Assembly (NCBI RefSeq): GCF_029784135.1
Contig: NC_073746.1
Span: forward strand, 107,962,661-108,026,660
Reading direction: 5' to 3'
DNA: 64,000 nt
DNA from: Toxorhynchites rutilus septentrionalis
Lineage: Eukaryota; Arthropoda; Insecta; Diptera; Culicidae
The notes beneath the pieces are model-generated. The model worked only from the letters and a program-made list of their open reading frames with translations, did not search any database and had not been told where the DNA came from. Shown piece after piece: positions 44,405-55,580 of this stretch; positions within the stretch are counted from its first letter, which is position 1, and every line of letters begins with the position of its first letter. The position numbers and the translations under genes are program-made.

Positions 44405-46114
44405 ATGGATCGACAAGAGTAAGTTTTGTTTAAATAATTATTTTAGCGTAACAGAAACAAAAATTACGCATCACTCTATATTTACATCATGCTAAGATAT
44501 GTGTATTCAAATATTTAATTTTAGCGTAAAAGCCAGATACGCAGAAAAAATTAAAAAATTCTGTTTTGGTTACGACCCGTATCAATGGATGCAGCATGAA
44601 TATTCAAAAAGTGCCTTACCAAAAAATGTGACTTATTACGACCTAGTGGAATATCTTGTAAATCGCGAAAGTCCGTATACCCGGAAATGCTTTAAGGCCT
44701 TCAAGAGCTTGGACGCATACAAAAATTTCAAGGCGGGATGGGTACAATTTTTAGGTTCCAGATACGTCGATTCTGGTTTTTGTATTGTGTTTGCTCAGGT
44801 AAGTTTTGTATATTCTCAGTAAAGAAAATTACTCACTATACGATGTTGCAGGTGAAGCATTCCCAAAAATTTAACCTAAAGCCTACATCTACCTGGGTGT
44901 CGGTAGATCCCACAGGAACAGTTCAAACTGCACATTGCAATTGTATGGCAGGATTAGGTGAAGTGTGTTCTCATGTAGGCTCTGTGCTTTTTGCTCTCGA
45001 GTGCTGGTCCCGTAAAGAAGTAAATGAAAATGAACCTTCGTGTACAGATATACTTAATCGGTGGTTGGTTCCACCGAAAAAAGCGGTTAATTGTGGCGAA
45101 ATTAAAGACATATTCAGCCAGAAAGATCAACCAGTTTCCAGATATGATTTCCAGATACCCGAATGCCCTGCGAAAGAGTTGAATGTATTTATACGTAAAT
45201 TGATCGATAACGGAGAAAATCCATCAGTTGGCCAATTTATGGAAAATACAAGAAAGCATTCGAATGTGAACTCGAGCCTTTGTGACATTGATCTTTATCC
45301 GAATATGTTAAAAATCCTTTTCTGCCAATTTTTTGATCCAAATTTAAGAGGAAAGTCGCTCAACGAGCTTCGCGAAATAGGGAATAGTAAATTGAGGAAT
45401 ATGCGTTATACAAGACCCCTTGTTCGTAAAATAGCACGAGTTTCACAAAGTTCAAGTTGGTTCTGGGAAAAATTTCGCGTTGGAAAAATAACTGCATCTA
45501 CATTTAAAGCAACCACAAGAACGCCGATTGATAATCCTTCAATGCACCTAATTAGAAAAATTTGCTATCCCGAAGATTATCGTTTTTCAACACCTGCGAC
45601 GAGATATGGATGTACCCATGAGAAGGATGCGTTAAAGACATATGGTTCAAAAATGGCAGCTGAACATTTAAATTTCCATTATTCTTCTTCTGGTCTACAC
45701 TTAGTTGAGAAAAAACCATTTTTCGGAGCATCACCGGATGCAATCGCCGTTTGTGATTGTTGTGGAGAGGTTTCTGTGGAAATCAAGTGCCCTCATTGCC
45801 TGCGAGACGGTAAAACAATAAAAGAATATGTGACTAGGCCAGATAGTCCTATTCAAATTACGGAAACAGGATATAAAATGAACCACAATCATCAGTACTT
45901 CTATCAAGTGCAAATGCAGATGTATATACTTAATGTTAAGTTTTGCGACTTTGTTGTTTGGACAAACAAGGAATTGGTCATACTGCGAGTGGACCGAGAC
46001 GACACATTTTTGAAGAAAGAGTTGATAAAAGCCGAAAGTTTCTTCAGATTGGTTATTATGCCTGAACTTTTAGGCCAATACTATACAGGAGGGTATTTTA
46101 AAGATAGATTGTGA
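44405..46114 (+). CDS. SWIM zinc finger / YqaJ-type nuclease protein of the transposon (three exons)
   Basis: Predicted exons: 44405-44418 (ATG; donor GA|GTAAGT), 44525-44798 (acceptor TTTTAG; donor CAG|GTAAGT) and 44852-46114 (acceptor GTTGCAG). Phases agree at both joints and give 516 residues. Exon 3 begins with a SWIM-type finger, HCNCMAGLGEVCSHVGSVLF (CxC...CxH). The C-terminal third is a lambda-exonuclease/YqaJ fold: FRVGKITASTF, RYGCTHEKDAL (Glu), FFGASPDAI (Asp), VEIKCP (ExK) and YQVQMQMYI (QxQ). In ISL2EU elements this protein accompanies the transposase; its exact role is unknown. The two weaker points are the very short first exon and the lack of transcript evidence. Confidence 0.7.
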
Positions 46115-46229
46115 AAAAAGGGAAATTACGAAATAATATTTTGACTGCCAATGTATTATGTATGTATTAAACTCAAATAAATGTATATAAAAATTCAATA
46201 AAATGTAGTAATTTATTTCGGTACAATGA

Positions 46230-47696
46230 TTAATCTTCAGGGACTACAGAGGGGCAAAGGTTAACTAGACAACAACAATTTGTCACAATTTGATCCACTA
46301 GTGAAGTTTCACAAAAGTTTGAAGTATTCTTCAGAGTGCTTATTGGAAACTTGTTCTTGTATAGTATCTTATACTTATTCCGAACCTGCGCAATCACTCG
46401 CTCTACATGAATCCTAACATTTGCTAATTTCCGTGTGTTTTCAATATCAAGAGGGTGCAACTGATCTTGACCAACAGTAAAAGCAGGTAACAGTAATTCA
46501 ACTCCAGCACTTTCAACGTGATTTCTTATTAGGAATCCCCTATCTGCCATGATATAATCTCCTTTTTGCATTCTACTTAACATACCGGATTTTTCAGTGA
46601 TAAATTTATCACTTGCTCGGCCACCAAATCCATTTGATATGAATATAATGGATCCATTAGGAGCGATTCCGATTAGGTATTTAACAGTATGTGAATGTTT
46701 ATAATTAGACCACATTTGAGCAGCTTGTAAAACGTCACTGGGCTTCTCAGTGAGCACCTCGAAGCAATCTATAACGACTGAGACCTTATTACCGAAATGT
46801 CGCTTGAAACACTCTGGCATCGAATTTTGTACCGATTCACGAGACGGCCAACTGACAAGCCCTTTCATTCGTTGAAACATGACGTATATACATTTACGAA
46901 AATATCTAGAGACAGTACTAACGTGAACTCCACTCATGTACGCAATTAATGTCAGATCTAAATCTAGCCTAAGCTTAGCTAAAGTAAAAATAAAAATTTG
47001 AAATTTCGTTATCTTACACGAACCAGTCGGTTGTGGGAAATAAGGTTCTAAAAACCCAAATAAAAACTTAAAAACATTGTAGTTTAGTCCTGTAAAATAT
47101 TTACATTTGTCATCATTCTGACTAAAATCTTCGAAACTAGTGCATAGAAATGGGTGGTGCTTTTCTCTCATAATTTCTATTTCACATTGCAATTTTTTTA
47201 TTTCTTCTTCGAGCACTGTTTCTCTGTCCACCGGACCTGGAGCCGTCAGCAAATCTTCCTCCGGAATCGTTTCCAACGTCTTTCGGATAGCCTCCTTTAC
47301 TTCACTCCGCCTAGTCAAACACTCAAATCTGTCCTTAGCAGCAGATGTCATCCGATTTTTGTAACCTAATTTCTGGTTCGGTACCCAATCAGGATTCATT
47401 TCATCTAAAAGATCAGCACTTTGACCTGAATGAAGAAAAAAACGTTATGACAAGTTTAATGAGAACAAATTTTCATTTTTACCTGAAAGGAAATGCTGCG
47501 AGCAAACCACCGTTGATGGCCATTTTTCTGGCACCAAATCAATCCGCTTCAATGCATTTGTCCATGCAATTTGGCGCTTTTCGGACAACTCTTTTCTCTT
47601 GGCGCTACGCTTATCCACCGCGGGGAAGCGGAACCATTTTTCCCCGTCACGATCGCCGCGTTTGTTGCACCCAAAAACTGCACACGTCCTAGGCAC
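46230..47696 (-). CDS. THAP-DDE_4 transposase of the ISL2EU-like transposon (two exons)
   Basis: Exon 1 (47696 to 47483) encodes a THAP-type zinc finger: CAVFGCNKRGD, a W (WTNALKR), then CSQHF (C2CH). The donor TCAG|GTAAAA and acceptor TTCATTCAG bound a 57-bp intron, phase 1 on both sides. Exon 2 (47425 to 46230) encodes the catalytic part: a helical linker, FTLAKLRLDLDLTLIAYMSG (helix-turn-helix type), then VVIDCFEV, GDYIMADRGF and VRIHVERVI, which supply the D, D and E of a DDE_Tnp_4 nuclease. The total is 469 residues with no stop, so it looks intact. It should bind the terminal repeats through THAP and cut and join DNA in the nucleus. The convergent neighbour is the YqaJ gene. Confidence 0.75.
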
Positions 47697-47699
47697 TAA

Positions 47700-48025
47700 T
47701 TAATGCAATGAAATCATATTATTTCAAATGTCTGTCGTTGGCAGATATTTCAGAATGTACTTACTGGTTATTATTTATCAAATGTAGGGATATGTTTTAC
47801 AAAAAAAATATTTTTAGCTCTCCAATTTAATTTTTCAAATCTCACTCCACTGCTGCTGCATAGAAACTACGAATGTCAACAAACGTTTGTGTGCCCAACA
47901 CATGCTCTGCATGTATGTGTAGCAAGAGCCCTATTGTACCGAGTTGCTTGCATGATTCTAGCGCTGTACATGGTGACAGACATACATTTTTCGAAGTACA
48001 GCGCAAGTACAGCTGTATGTTTGTC
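47700..48025. other. Right subterminal region of the ISL2EU-like transposon
   Basis: Contains a second GACAGACATAC copy and several GTACAGC motifs before the terminal repeat. The left end (43972-44400) has the same kind of repeated GTACAGCG/TGTACA motifs. They may be transposase-binding sites. No gene. Confidence 0.5.
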
Positions 48026-49329
48026 ATAAGTATAACGGGCAAATTGAACGTGCACACTCAACTATTATAGAAATCTTTAACACGAATAAACATAAATTCA
48101 GAACCATGGGAACTAAATCAATTGTCAAATTATCTGTAGCATTGTACAATAATACTGTGCACTCTTCCACTCAATATACACCAAACGAGATTCTTTTTAA
48201 CCAAAATTATATTGTCAACCCAGAAGAAATTTTAAGGGATGCACAAGAATTGTTCATCAAAGCTGAAGTAAACATGGAGAAGTCACAGAAACATGTTATT
48301 AACCAGAATGTAAAGAAAGAAGATCCTCCCAATATAAACGAAGGGCAAGAAGTTTTCGTCACACCAAATATTCGAACCAAAAAACAAGCAAGAGCAAACA
48401 AAACCAACGCCAATGCGGTAACAGACCACACATTTAAAAACAACAATGGAGTGAAACGACATAAAAATAAAATCAAAAGACCGAAGAAATTATAATGTAA
48501 CTTTTATCTCATTATGTATTACAGATGCTCCTCTCATACATAGGAATCATAGGAATCATCGTACTCTCGAAAACCTCATGTCAAGAACTCACAATTAGAA
48601 ATCTCCATAAAGATCTCATCTTGATGCACAAGATAAACCCTTGTAAGATACGGACAGGGAACATTAGGATTGTCCATCCAATTAATTTAACAGATCTAGA
48701 GATTACAATCAATCAACTTACGAACCTAGTATACCACAAACAAAAACAGAACAATGTACTTAACCAAATTAGCAAACACAAAATACGCGAATTGTACTCT
48801 AATTTTCTACTCATTAAACCAACGACGCATAAGAGAACAAGGAGATGGGACATCATCGGTACAACATGGAAATGGATAGCCGGGAGCCCGGACGCCCAAG
48901 ACCTACGAATAATCGACAGAAGCTTGAACCAATTAGTCGAAGAGAACAACCACCAAATCAAAATCAACGAACAAATTGGCAATAGCATTTCGGAACTAAC
49001 ATCCGCCATCAATAAAATAATCGAAAAACAACACACCAATCAAATCATTCTTGATGATATCGACATAATCACAACTAATCTAGATATCGACACCCTCAAC
49101 AAAATCCTCATCAACATCCAAGAAGCGATACTTTTTTCAAAAATGCGCGTTACGAATAGTAAAATATTATCTAGCATAGAAATGTACTTGCTTAAAACTA
49201 TCCTTAACAACCAAGGAGTACAGACGGAGATTCCAGAAGAAACACTTAACCTTGTGACTCCAACGATAGCAACTGTGTGTCCTGAATTTACTACGGGAAT
49301 CACTGGGTCAATTGGAGCTTAATATTGCA

Positions 49330-50455
49330 CGTCTTACCTCGTGGTCAGTTGAGTATCGAAAGAGGAGTCAGTTGGAGTAGATTTTCGAAGTTATCAATCA
49401 CCAATGGATTCATGATCTTGCAACGGATGAGAAATCTGTAGGATAATTCTGTGAACCGAAGAGTAAGCGGGGGTACTCCTGCCAAAACTTGGAGACTCAT
49501 CGTATATGTCGAATGCAGACACCCCATTGCTATACGCAAGCAACGATATTGTATTCTCTCCAGCTTGAGAATATGAATCCTGGCAGCTGATCGGAAGCAA
49601 AAACTGCCATATTCTAACACTGATAATATCGTTGTTTTGTACAACTGAATGAGGTCTCCTGGATGGGCACCCCACCCTGTTCCGGTAATTGTTTGGAGAA
49701 AATTGATTCTTTGCTGGCATTTCTGTTTCAAATACGCAATGTGTCTCCCCCAGGTACACTTAGAATCAAAATATACACCCAGGTATTTGAAAAACATAGA
49801 GTGTTGGATCGTTTTGCCGGATAGGTGAAACTGGAATTGGGCGGGTTCGTGATTCCTAGAAAAAACGGCCATTTCAGTTTTCTCTGTAGAGAATTCGATA
49901 CCCAGCTTGAGGGCCCACGTGAACAGATTGTTCAGGGTATCTTGCAACGAATTTTGCAGAACGACGGGATTAGTACCCGTGATGGAAATAACTCCATCGT
50001 CTGCAAGTTGTCTCAGCGTGCAGTCTCTAGTTAGACAATCATCCATATCATTGACGTAAATACTGTACAAGAGGGGGCTTAGGCAGGAGCCTTGTGGTAG
50101 GCCCATAAAACTGTAACGAGAAGATTTCGAGCTGCCATGAGAGAAAATCATGTGCTTTTCTGACAGTAAATTCTACAGGAAATTGTTGAGAATTGGTGAA
50201 AGTCCACGATTATGAAGCTTCTCTGAGAGAATTTCCATGGAAACTGAATCAAATGCCCCTTTGATATCTAGAAAAACGGAAGCCATTTGTTCTTTGCGAG
50301 CAAATGCGATTTGGATTTCAGAAGATAGCAGCGCGAGACATTCATTTGTCCCTCTACCTCGGCGGAAGCCAAACTGCGTATTTGACAGCAAATTGTTCGT
50401 TTCGACCCACTTGTCCAAACGAAGTAGAATCATTTTCTCTAACAATCTACGAATT
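49330..50455 (-). mobile_element. I/LOA-type LINE fragment (reverse transcriptase part only)
   Basis: Minus-strand frames read GFRRGRGTNECLALL, FLDIKGAFDSV, then after an in-frame TAG GLPQGSCLSPLLYS, LADDGVISI and the thumb region, all closely similar to the LINE at 8777-12462. Both ends are missing: no endonuclease, no RNase H and no tail. It lies within env. Confidence 0.8.
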
Positions 50456-50755
50456 AGTCTAACTAATTAATTCTCTCAGTGAGATGATTAATCGATTAAT
50501 CGATTATTTGGATCGATTAATCGTATCGAATAAGAAACTGCTTAAAAGTATTCGATTAGTGGATGAACGATTAATTTCAAAAATCGGGGATCACTAGACT
50601 TGTCAATCAAGTGCCCGACCACGGAGGAAGCGTGTTGCCGGATGTGATATTAATTCCTTTCCATAAAGTGATGCCAGATGCTAACTGAGCTACTCTCATG
50701 ACGAGGGGTACATTGACCCCTCACAGCAACCAGTGAGAACACTCTGCTCTACATT
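50456..50755. other. AT-rich inverted-motif segment within env, possible hAT relic
   Basis: Repeated ATTAATCGATTAATCGATTA motifs and an end-like CTAGTGATCCCCGATTTTTG (inverted) suggest a hAT-type MITE remnant. GAGACGTCGGTTAATCGTTC at 58119 is a related end. No pair of ends or target duplication was found. Confidence 0.3.
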
Positions 50756-51084
50756 CTGCATGTCCAAGAATTAGAACCACAAGAATCTACAGTTATCCGT
50801 ATACACCCGTTGAATCAGAACGACACCGTCATAAAAGATTACCCTCAATTCGTAATAAAGCAAGGCAGACAACTTCTAACTACATCAAAACCAGAAAACT
50901 ACGTACAATTAAACACGTACACAAGAGAGTTCAAAGACTCTTGTATTTACCCACTCATCATGGGCAACGAACCACACTGCCTCATGGAAAAGAATGAAAG
51001 AACCTCAGCGAAATTGATAACCAATAACAAAGTTTTTTTAGCAGACTTATCTCACTTCTTAACTAGGCGAACCTAGCCAGAATT

Positions 51085-54000
51085 TTCACCTGCCCCCGGG
51101 CTTCTGAATGCCAAAGGGGGACTAGGCTCTGCGGAATGCACGTATCTGCATGCTCGTGCTGTTTCAGTCCTGACCGAGAAATTGTCGGACAATCGCGCAG
51201 GTGCTAAGGATGACCGACTTTTGGATGCCGGCCAATTCCTTCTCCATGTTCAACACCTTTAGCGCTTCCAGAAGTGTCTTCGGGACAATTCCAGTTCCAG
51301 AGAGAACGACTGGAACAATTCTTGGGACTTCCCTTAGCCCCCACAGTTCCTTGAGCTCCACGGCCAATGGTCGGTACTTGCAGATTTTGCGACCGTGGGT
51401 CTCTTCCAGATTCTGGTTCAATGGAATAGCGACATCGATGATGGTGACTTTGCGGTCGCTCTTGTCGTAAACCATTATATCTGGGCGGTTGTGGTGGATC
51501 GAGAGGTCGGTCAGAACAGTGCAGCTTGAAACGGTCATTTTCCAGGACAGGTGCAGGCAGGTACCGGTAGTTTGGTACGTTGTCTTCCAGCAGAGCACAT
51601 TGGAGCGCCAGTTGTCGATGAACAATACGGGCCACGTTGTTGAGGCGCTCGGTGTAGGCTGCGTTGGCCAAAACGGGACAGCCTCCCATAATGTGCTCTA
51701 TGTTTTCACCTGGTTGATGGCACATCCGGCAAATGTCATCAACGTCTTGATGCCAGACGTACCGCCTGCAGTTACTCGTCGGCATTATCCTGTCCTGGAT
51801 GGCTATCATGTCGGCTTCTACTACTGAAGAGAGTTCACCACGCGTTAGCCACAGATTAGATGCGGCCTTGTCGACGTGTGGCCGGTCCAGTTGATGGGGG
51901 TGGGCACCATGCACTGCCTTCTGCTTCCAAACTGCAATCTTCTCCTCCACTGTTTGCAGATTGCAGTTGAGTTGGTACTCCGCTTGCGCCAAGTGCAGAG
52001 CGCTGTATCCTCTGTCGGCGGCGCAGACAGCCCGGTATAGCGCGTTTTGGTTGGCGAGTTCTGCGAAGTACTCGCGCAGTTGTCGTACCTGGGCTACACA
52101 CAGTGCAGATATGTCGACTATTCCAAGTTCCCCTTCTTTGCGTGGCAGTGAAATTCTCTCCAGTGCCGATTGAGGATGGTGCATTCCGGCCTCTTTGAAT
52201 GCTTTCCTCATCCTCCTCTCAAGGTCCTCTAGGTCAGTTTTGCTCCATCTGACTACACCAAAACTGAAGGTCAGCAGGGGAACCGCGAATGTGTTGATCG
52301 CGCGTACCTTGTTCCCCGCGTTGAGGAAAGTCCTCAGGACACAGTTCACTCGACTCAAGAACTTGTCTCGCAGCTCCGTCTTGATGTCGGAGTGGCGAAT
52401 CCCGGTGAGCTGTCGGAATCCAAGATATTTATAGGATTCGCCACGAACCATGTCTCTTATAAACTCGTCGTCATAGACCTCGTAACCTCCGGATTCGGTA
52501 AGCTGCCCTTTCAGCAGATGGACACAGCGGCACTTGTCGAGGCCGAACTCCATGCAGATGTCCCTGCTTATGTCTTCGACAACCCGGATAGCTACACCTA
52601 GACGCTGACGTGAATCAGCGTAGACCTTGAGATCATCCATGTAGAAGGTATGGGTCACTTCTTCGTGGGCGCCGTCGCCATACCTTATTTTATAGCCATG
52701 ACCGTTTCTATTGAGCGTCCTACTAAGGGAGTTCAGTGCCAGACAAAACCAAAGCGGGCTGAAAGAGTCGCCTTGGAATATCCCCCTCTTTATCTGCAGC
52801 GTTCTAGACTGCAACACATTTTCCCCATCACTGAGGTGCAGAGACGTACTCCACTGCCTCATCGCATGCTGCAGGAACCTAACGACGACGGGATCAATTT
52901 TGTAGAGCTCCAATACCCGGACGAGAAACGAGTGAGGTATGGAGTCATAAGCCTTCCTGTAATCGATGTAGGTCATACTTAGGTTCCGCTGGTTATATAC
53001 CGCCTGGCCGACTATGGCTGCGTCGATGATGGCCTGGTCTTTGCAGCCATGCGTATTTTTCCTGCATCCTTTCTGCTCTTCTGCGATGATGTGATGCTGT
53101 TCGCAGTGAGCAGAAACTTTGGCGGTAATTATGCTGCTCAGTATTTTGTACAGACTCGATAGGCACGTTATCGGTCTGTACTTTGATGGGTTCAATGTGT
53201 TGCTGTCTTTCGGGAGGAGGAAGGTGACGCCACGGGTAGCGAATTCAGGAAGGTTGTGTGGGTCACGTAGCACCTTGTTGAAGCACTCAGCTATCTTTGG
53301 ATGTGCGACGGTCAGCTTCTTGTGCCAAAAGTTCTGGACACCATCGGGGCCCGGTGCTGCCCAGTTCCTCAGGTACCGTGAGGCTTCGCGGACATCGTTC
53401 TCTCCGACGATGATAGCTGGCATCTCTCCAATTTCACCACAACTCTCCTCCTCCCGTCTTAACCACATTTGCCCGTCGCGATGTTGTACTGGGGTCTCCC
53501 AAATACCAGCCCAGAAGTTCGTCACATCGCTAATATCTGGCAAACCTTCGCGGTAGTCGGGCTTCTCGTCGCTAATGTGGTCGTGTAACGCTTTCTCGTT
53601 ATCTCTGAACATCCGATTTTGTTCCTGGCGCTTTGCAGAGTCAGAGTAACGTTTCAGCCGTTTAGTTAGGACGCTCAATTGCTGTACCAGTGTGTCGAGT
53701 TTTTCTGTCAGCTGGTGAGCTCCCAGCTGGCGAAGTTCAGTAGACCGCACGATCATAGCAACTTGGCGACATAATTTCACCGATCTGCTGCCTCTTCTGT
53801 ACGCCATCAGTCTTCCAATTGCGGCGCGCTTGTTTAGGATCCGTTGCTCCAATCTCCTTCGCCATGGAGGCTCACGCCTTTCACGGAGATGTTGGAGCAG
53901 TCCGCCTCTTGGCCTAATACAGTATCCTAAACTTTTGGCGGTCGCCACAGCAGCACAGTAAACTTTCAGTTGCAGCTCCTCCATGTTCTCAGCATCAACC

Positions 54001-55070
54001 AAGTGCAGCGGAAGAACGTGCTCGTTCATGAGCTTTACTGCACTTGTCAGCCTGCGGGAATGCTGCAACTTCGGGATCCTGGGGCGCGACAAAGGGTCCG
54101 TGTCGCGGAACTGTGAGATCGCCTCGTCGTAATGGAAGACCAGATCGCGTAGTAGTTGTTGATCTGGCTGTGGATCTTCCGGCTCAGGGGGTTGTTGTAC
54201 TGTGGCCTCCACTGGTGCTGATTCGTGTGCCCCACTCGCGAATGAATTGCTCAGCCGTACTGAACTTCGTCTCGACACATCGCTTGCTCTGCTTGTTCTG
54301 GAGCTTAGTTCTCTCTGCACCTGCTGCTTGATCTCGTCGACTTGCGTTTGGGAGACCATATTGTTGCGTACAATCGCTCAACGCCTCGCGTTCATCGCGT
54401 TTTGGTCAAGCCTCCCGACAAACTCTGGATACGCTTCCTCGAACATTGCGAGTATTCGAGGGCGACCGCTCATGTCCGTCTCCAAAACAGTGCAGATGTA
54501 ATAGGCGCGGATCACGAATTCGTTCATTTCGTGTGTCCACATGATCCGTCGCCTAGTAGTACCCACAAGTGTGGACGACTGTCGTCTGACAGTCGCAACA
54601 CGCCTCGTAGGCGCAGCGTTTCGTTGGTGATGTCGATGGCTGCTGTTTCCGTGTGGCGGTAGCTCTTCGGTTTGAACCCGGCTGGTGGCCCGCTCTTGCA
54701 CATCGCCCTCCAGCCGCTGGCCGCTCGCTCTTACGCCCGTTCCAGGACCAGCTCCAGTTCGGGGACCCTCCTCGGGTGATCGCATTCGTAGTATTCGTCT
54801 TGACCTTAGCTCCATTGTCTGGGTGTATCTCCTTTGCCCGGGAGACAGCAGGTTGGCAAGGCCTCCATGACCCGGGAGAGATATAGCGCTCTGACTCGCT
54901 CGCACCCCCTCACTTAGCCACTTTCGACACCCGTTCTCGGAGCCAAGACCAGGTGTGTGTTTCCAGTTCACGCCCGATCTAGAAATGTCGTCATATGATC
55001 TTCGTGGAGGCGTGAGATAGGAACATTTGAGACCAACAGGTAGGCTCCTACCCTAGTGTTGATCCCCATT
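51085..55070 (-). mobile_element. R4/Dong-like LINE with restriction-like endonuclease, near full length
   Basis: One long minus-strand gene is bounded by a short 3' UTR (51163-51085) and a 5' region to about 55070. The Myb - RT - CCHC - restriction-like endonuclease order, with the nuclease after RT, separates this from AP-endonuclease LINEs such as that at 7957. Its 3' end abuts env. The sequence on its right side is not env-like, so env's tail is not simply displaced past it. Confidence 0.75.
51164..54971 (-). pseudogene. R4-like LINE polyprotein with one in-frame TGA and one frameshift
   Basis: Reading down from 54971, a basic N-terminal region leads to a Myb-like domain (RRRIMWTHEMNEFVIRAYYI). 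An in-frame TGA at 54380-54378 interrupts it; the same frame reopens and continues for 1051 codons from 54359. RT motifs lie at residues 330-620 of that part: WAAPGPDGVQNFW, SKYRPITCLSSLYKILSSI, IDYRKAYDSIPH, QGDSFSPLWF and FYMDDLK (573-576). A CRMC...H...C knuckle is at 877-894. A one-base shift near 51518 puts the endonuclease in another frame (RPDIMVYDK...IIDVAIP, to 51164). The copy is young but probably inactive. Confidence 0.8.
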
Positions 55071-55094
55071 TGAGAACCTCTTTTTTTTTTTTTA

Positions 55095-55580
55095 GGGGGT
55101 CTCCGTAGCCACATTGGTTGCGCGTTCGCTTAGTAAGCGATCGATCGTGAGTTCAAAACTCAGGGCCCTCATTGACCATCTTTGTGTTGTTACAGAATAG
55201 CTACGTCCACGCAACAATAATCAGCGATGGAGATCGATCCACGGTCGAAATAAGATCGATTCATCCATACAACTGCTCTGCTCTGCCAGACACATCGGGC
55301 TACTGTTCTATAAATAACTCAACAATAATCAATCAACTGTCTCCGCTATCCGGTGGTCCAACTGGATAATGGAAGAACAGAAAGAATACCCTTACGCCTA
55401 AATGGCTACTGTGTGAATGTACCATATGTAATGGTATAGAAGGAATACTGGCGAATGGCAACTGTGTAATGTGCTAATTATAGATATGATAACCATGTGA
55501 CATGTACACGATTAAAATTCGGCTCTGTTACAGCTAAAATGCTAATGAGCCTTAAATAAATAAATGGGATAAAAAAAAAA
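55095..55580 (+). mobile_element. tRNA-derived SINE, Feilai-like, second copy
   Basis: GGGGGTCTCCGTAGCCACAT opens it, with A-box TAGCCACATTGG and B-box GAGTTCAAAACTC. The body matches the copy at 16495-17000 in opposite orientation, including GCTAATGAGCC just before TAAATAAATAAATGGGAT and the A tail. No target duplication is obvious. Confidence 0.75.

Larger units (their letters stand above)
43972..48025. mobile_element. Complete ISL2EU-like DNA transposon
   Basis: Terminal inverted repeats GACAGACATACAGCTGTACT (left) and, inverted, GACAAACATACAGCTGTACT (right) extend about 30 bp. The element encodes two convergent spliced genes: a SWIM/YqaJ-nuclease protein (plus) and a THAP-DDE transposase (minus). 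That pair is the mark of the ISL2EU (IS4EU) superfamily, which makes very short target duplications; the exact duplication is not resolvable here. Both genes appear open after splicing, so this may be a recently active autonomous copy. Confidence 0.75.
41040..48495 (+). pseudogene. pol: Errantivirus-like pol, frameshifted and split by a transposon
   Basis: The protease active site LIDSGANKN is at about 41059, in the -1 frame relative to gag, as expected for gypsy-type frameshifting; a TAA at 41036 lies just before it. Two small indels near 41800 and 41850 break the frame before RT. RT then reads VRVVIDYRKLNEHT, MPLGLKNAPATF and VYLDDIVI; RNase H has LTTDASGFALGAVLSQ and ITDHKPL. Integrase has an HHCC region (HERAHRG...CEICNTHK) and the first catalytic aspartates (HMDIF, ITDHE). 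It is cut at about 43971 by the ISL2EU-like element and resumes in the same frame at about 48028 (NGQIERAHST), ending at 48495. Confidence 0.8.
48525..51076 (+). pseudogene. env: Errantivirus-like env, interrupted
   Basis: The ATG follows a clean acceptor (TTATCTCATTATGTATTACAG). The first part (48525-49320) has a hydrophobic signal, a basic furin-like motif (KRTRR) about 105 residues in, followed by a WIAGSPDA segment typical of gypsy/F-type Env, and a helical region rich in N, Q and I. A LINE fragment and AT-rich sequence follow (49325-50755). Env-like coding resumes at about 50757 and runs to 51076 (PQFVIKQGRQ, REFKDSCIYPLIM), where the R4-like LINE begins. The membrane-anchor part is not seen. 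The gene is not functional as it stands. Confidence 0.7.
36090..51080 (+). mobile_element. Errantivirus-like (gypsy-type) element, broken by four insertions
   Basis: Order on the plus strand: likely 5' LTR end (about 36090-36354, with AATAAA at 36293), primer-binding site, leader with splice donor, gag, pol (protease, RT, RNase H, integrase) and env. An env preceded by a splice acceptor, and a Gag without zinc knuckles, are errantivirus traits. It is interrupted in gag by a Harbinger element, in integrase by an ISL2EU-like transposon, in env by a LINE fragment, and again in env by an R4-like LINE. No 3' LTR is visible to 64000, so the right end is lost or displaced. It cannot produce functional proteins. 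Confidence 0.8.
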
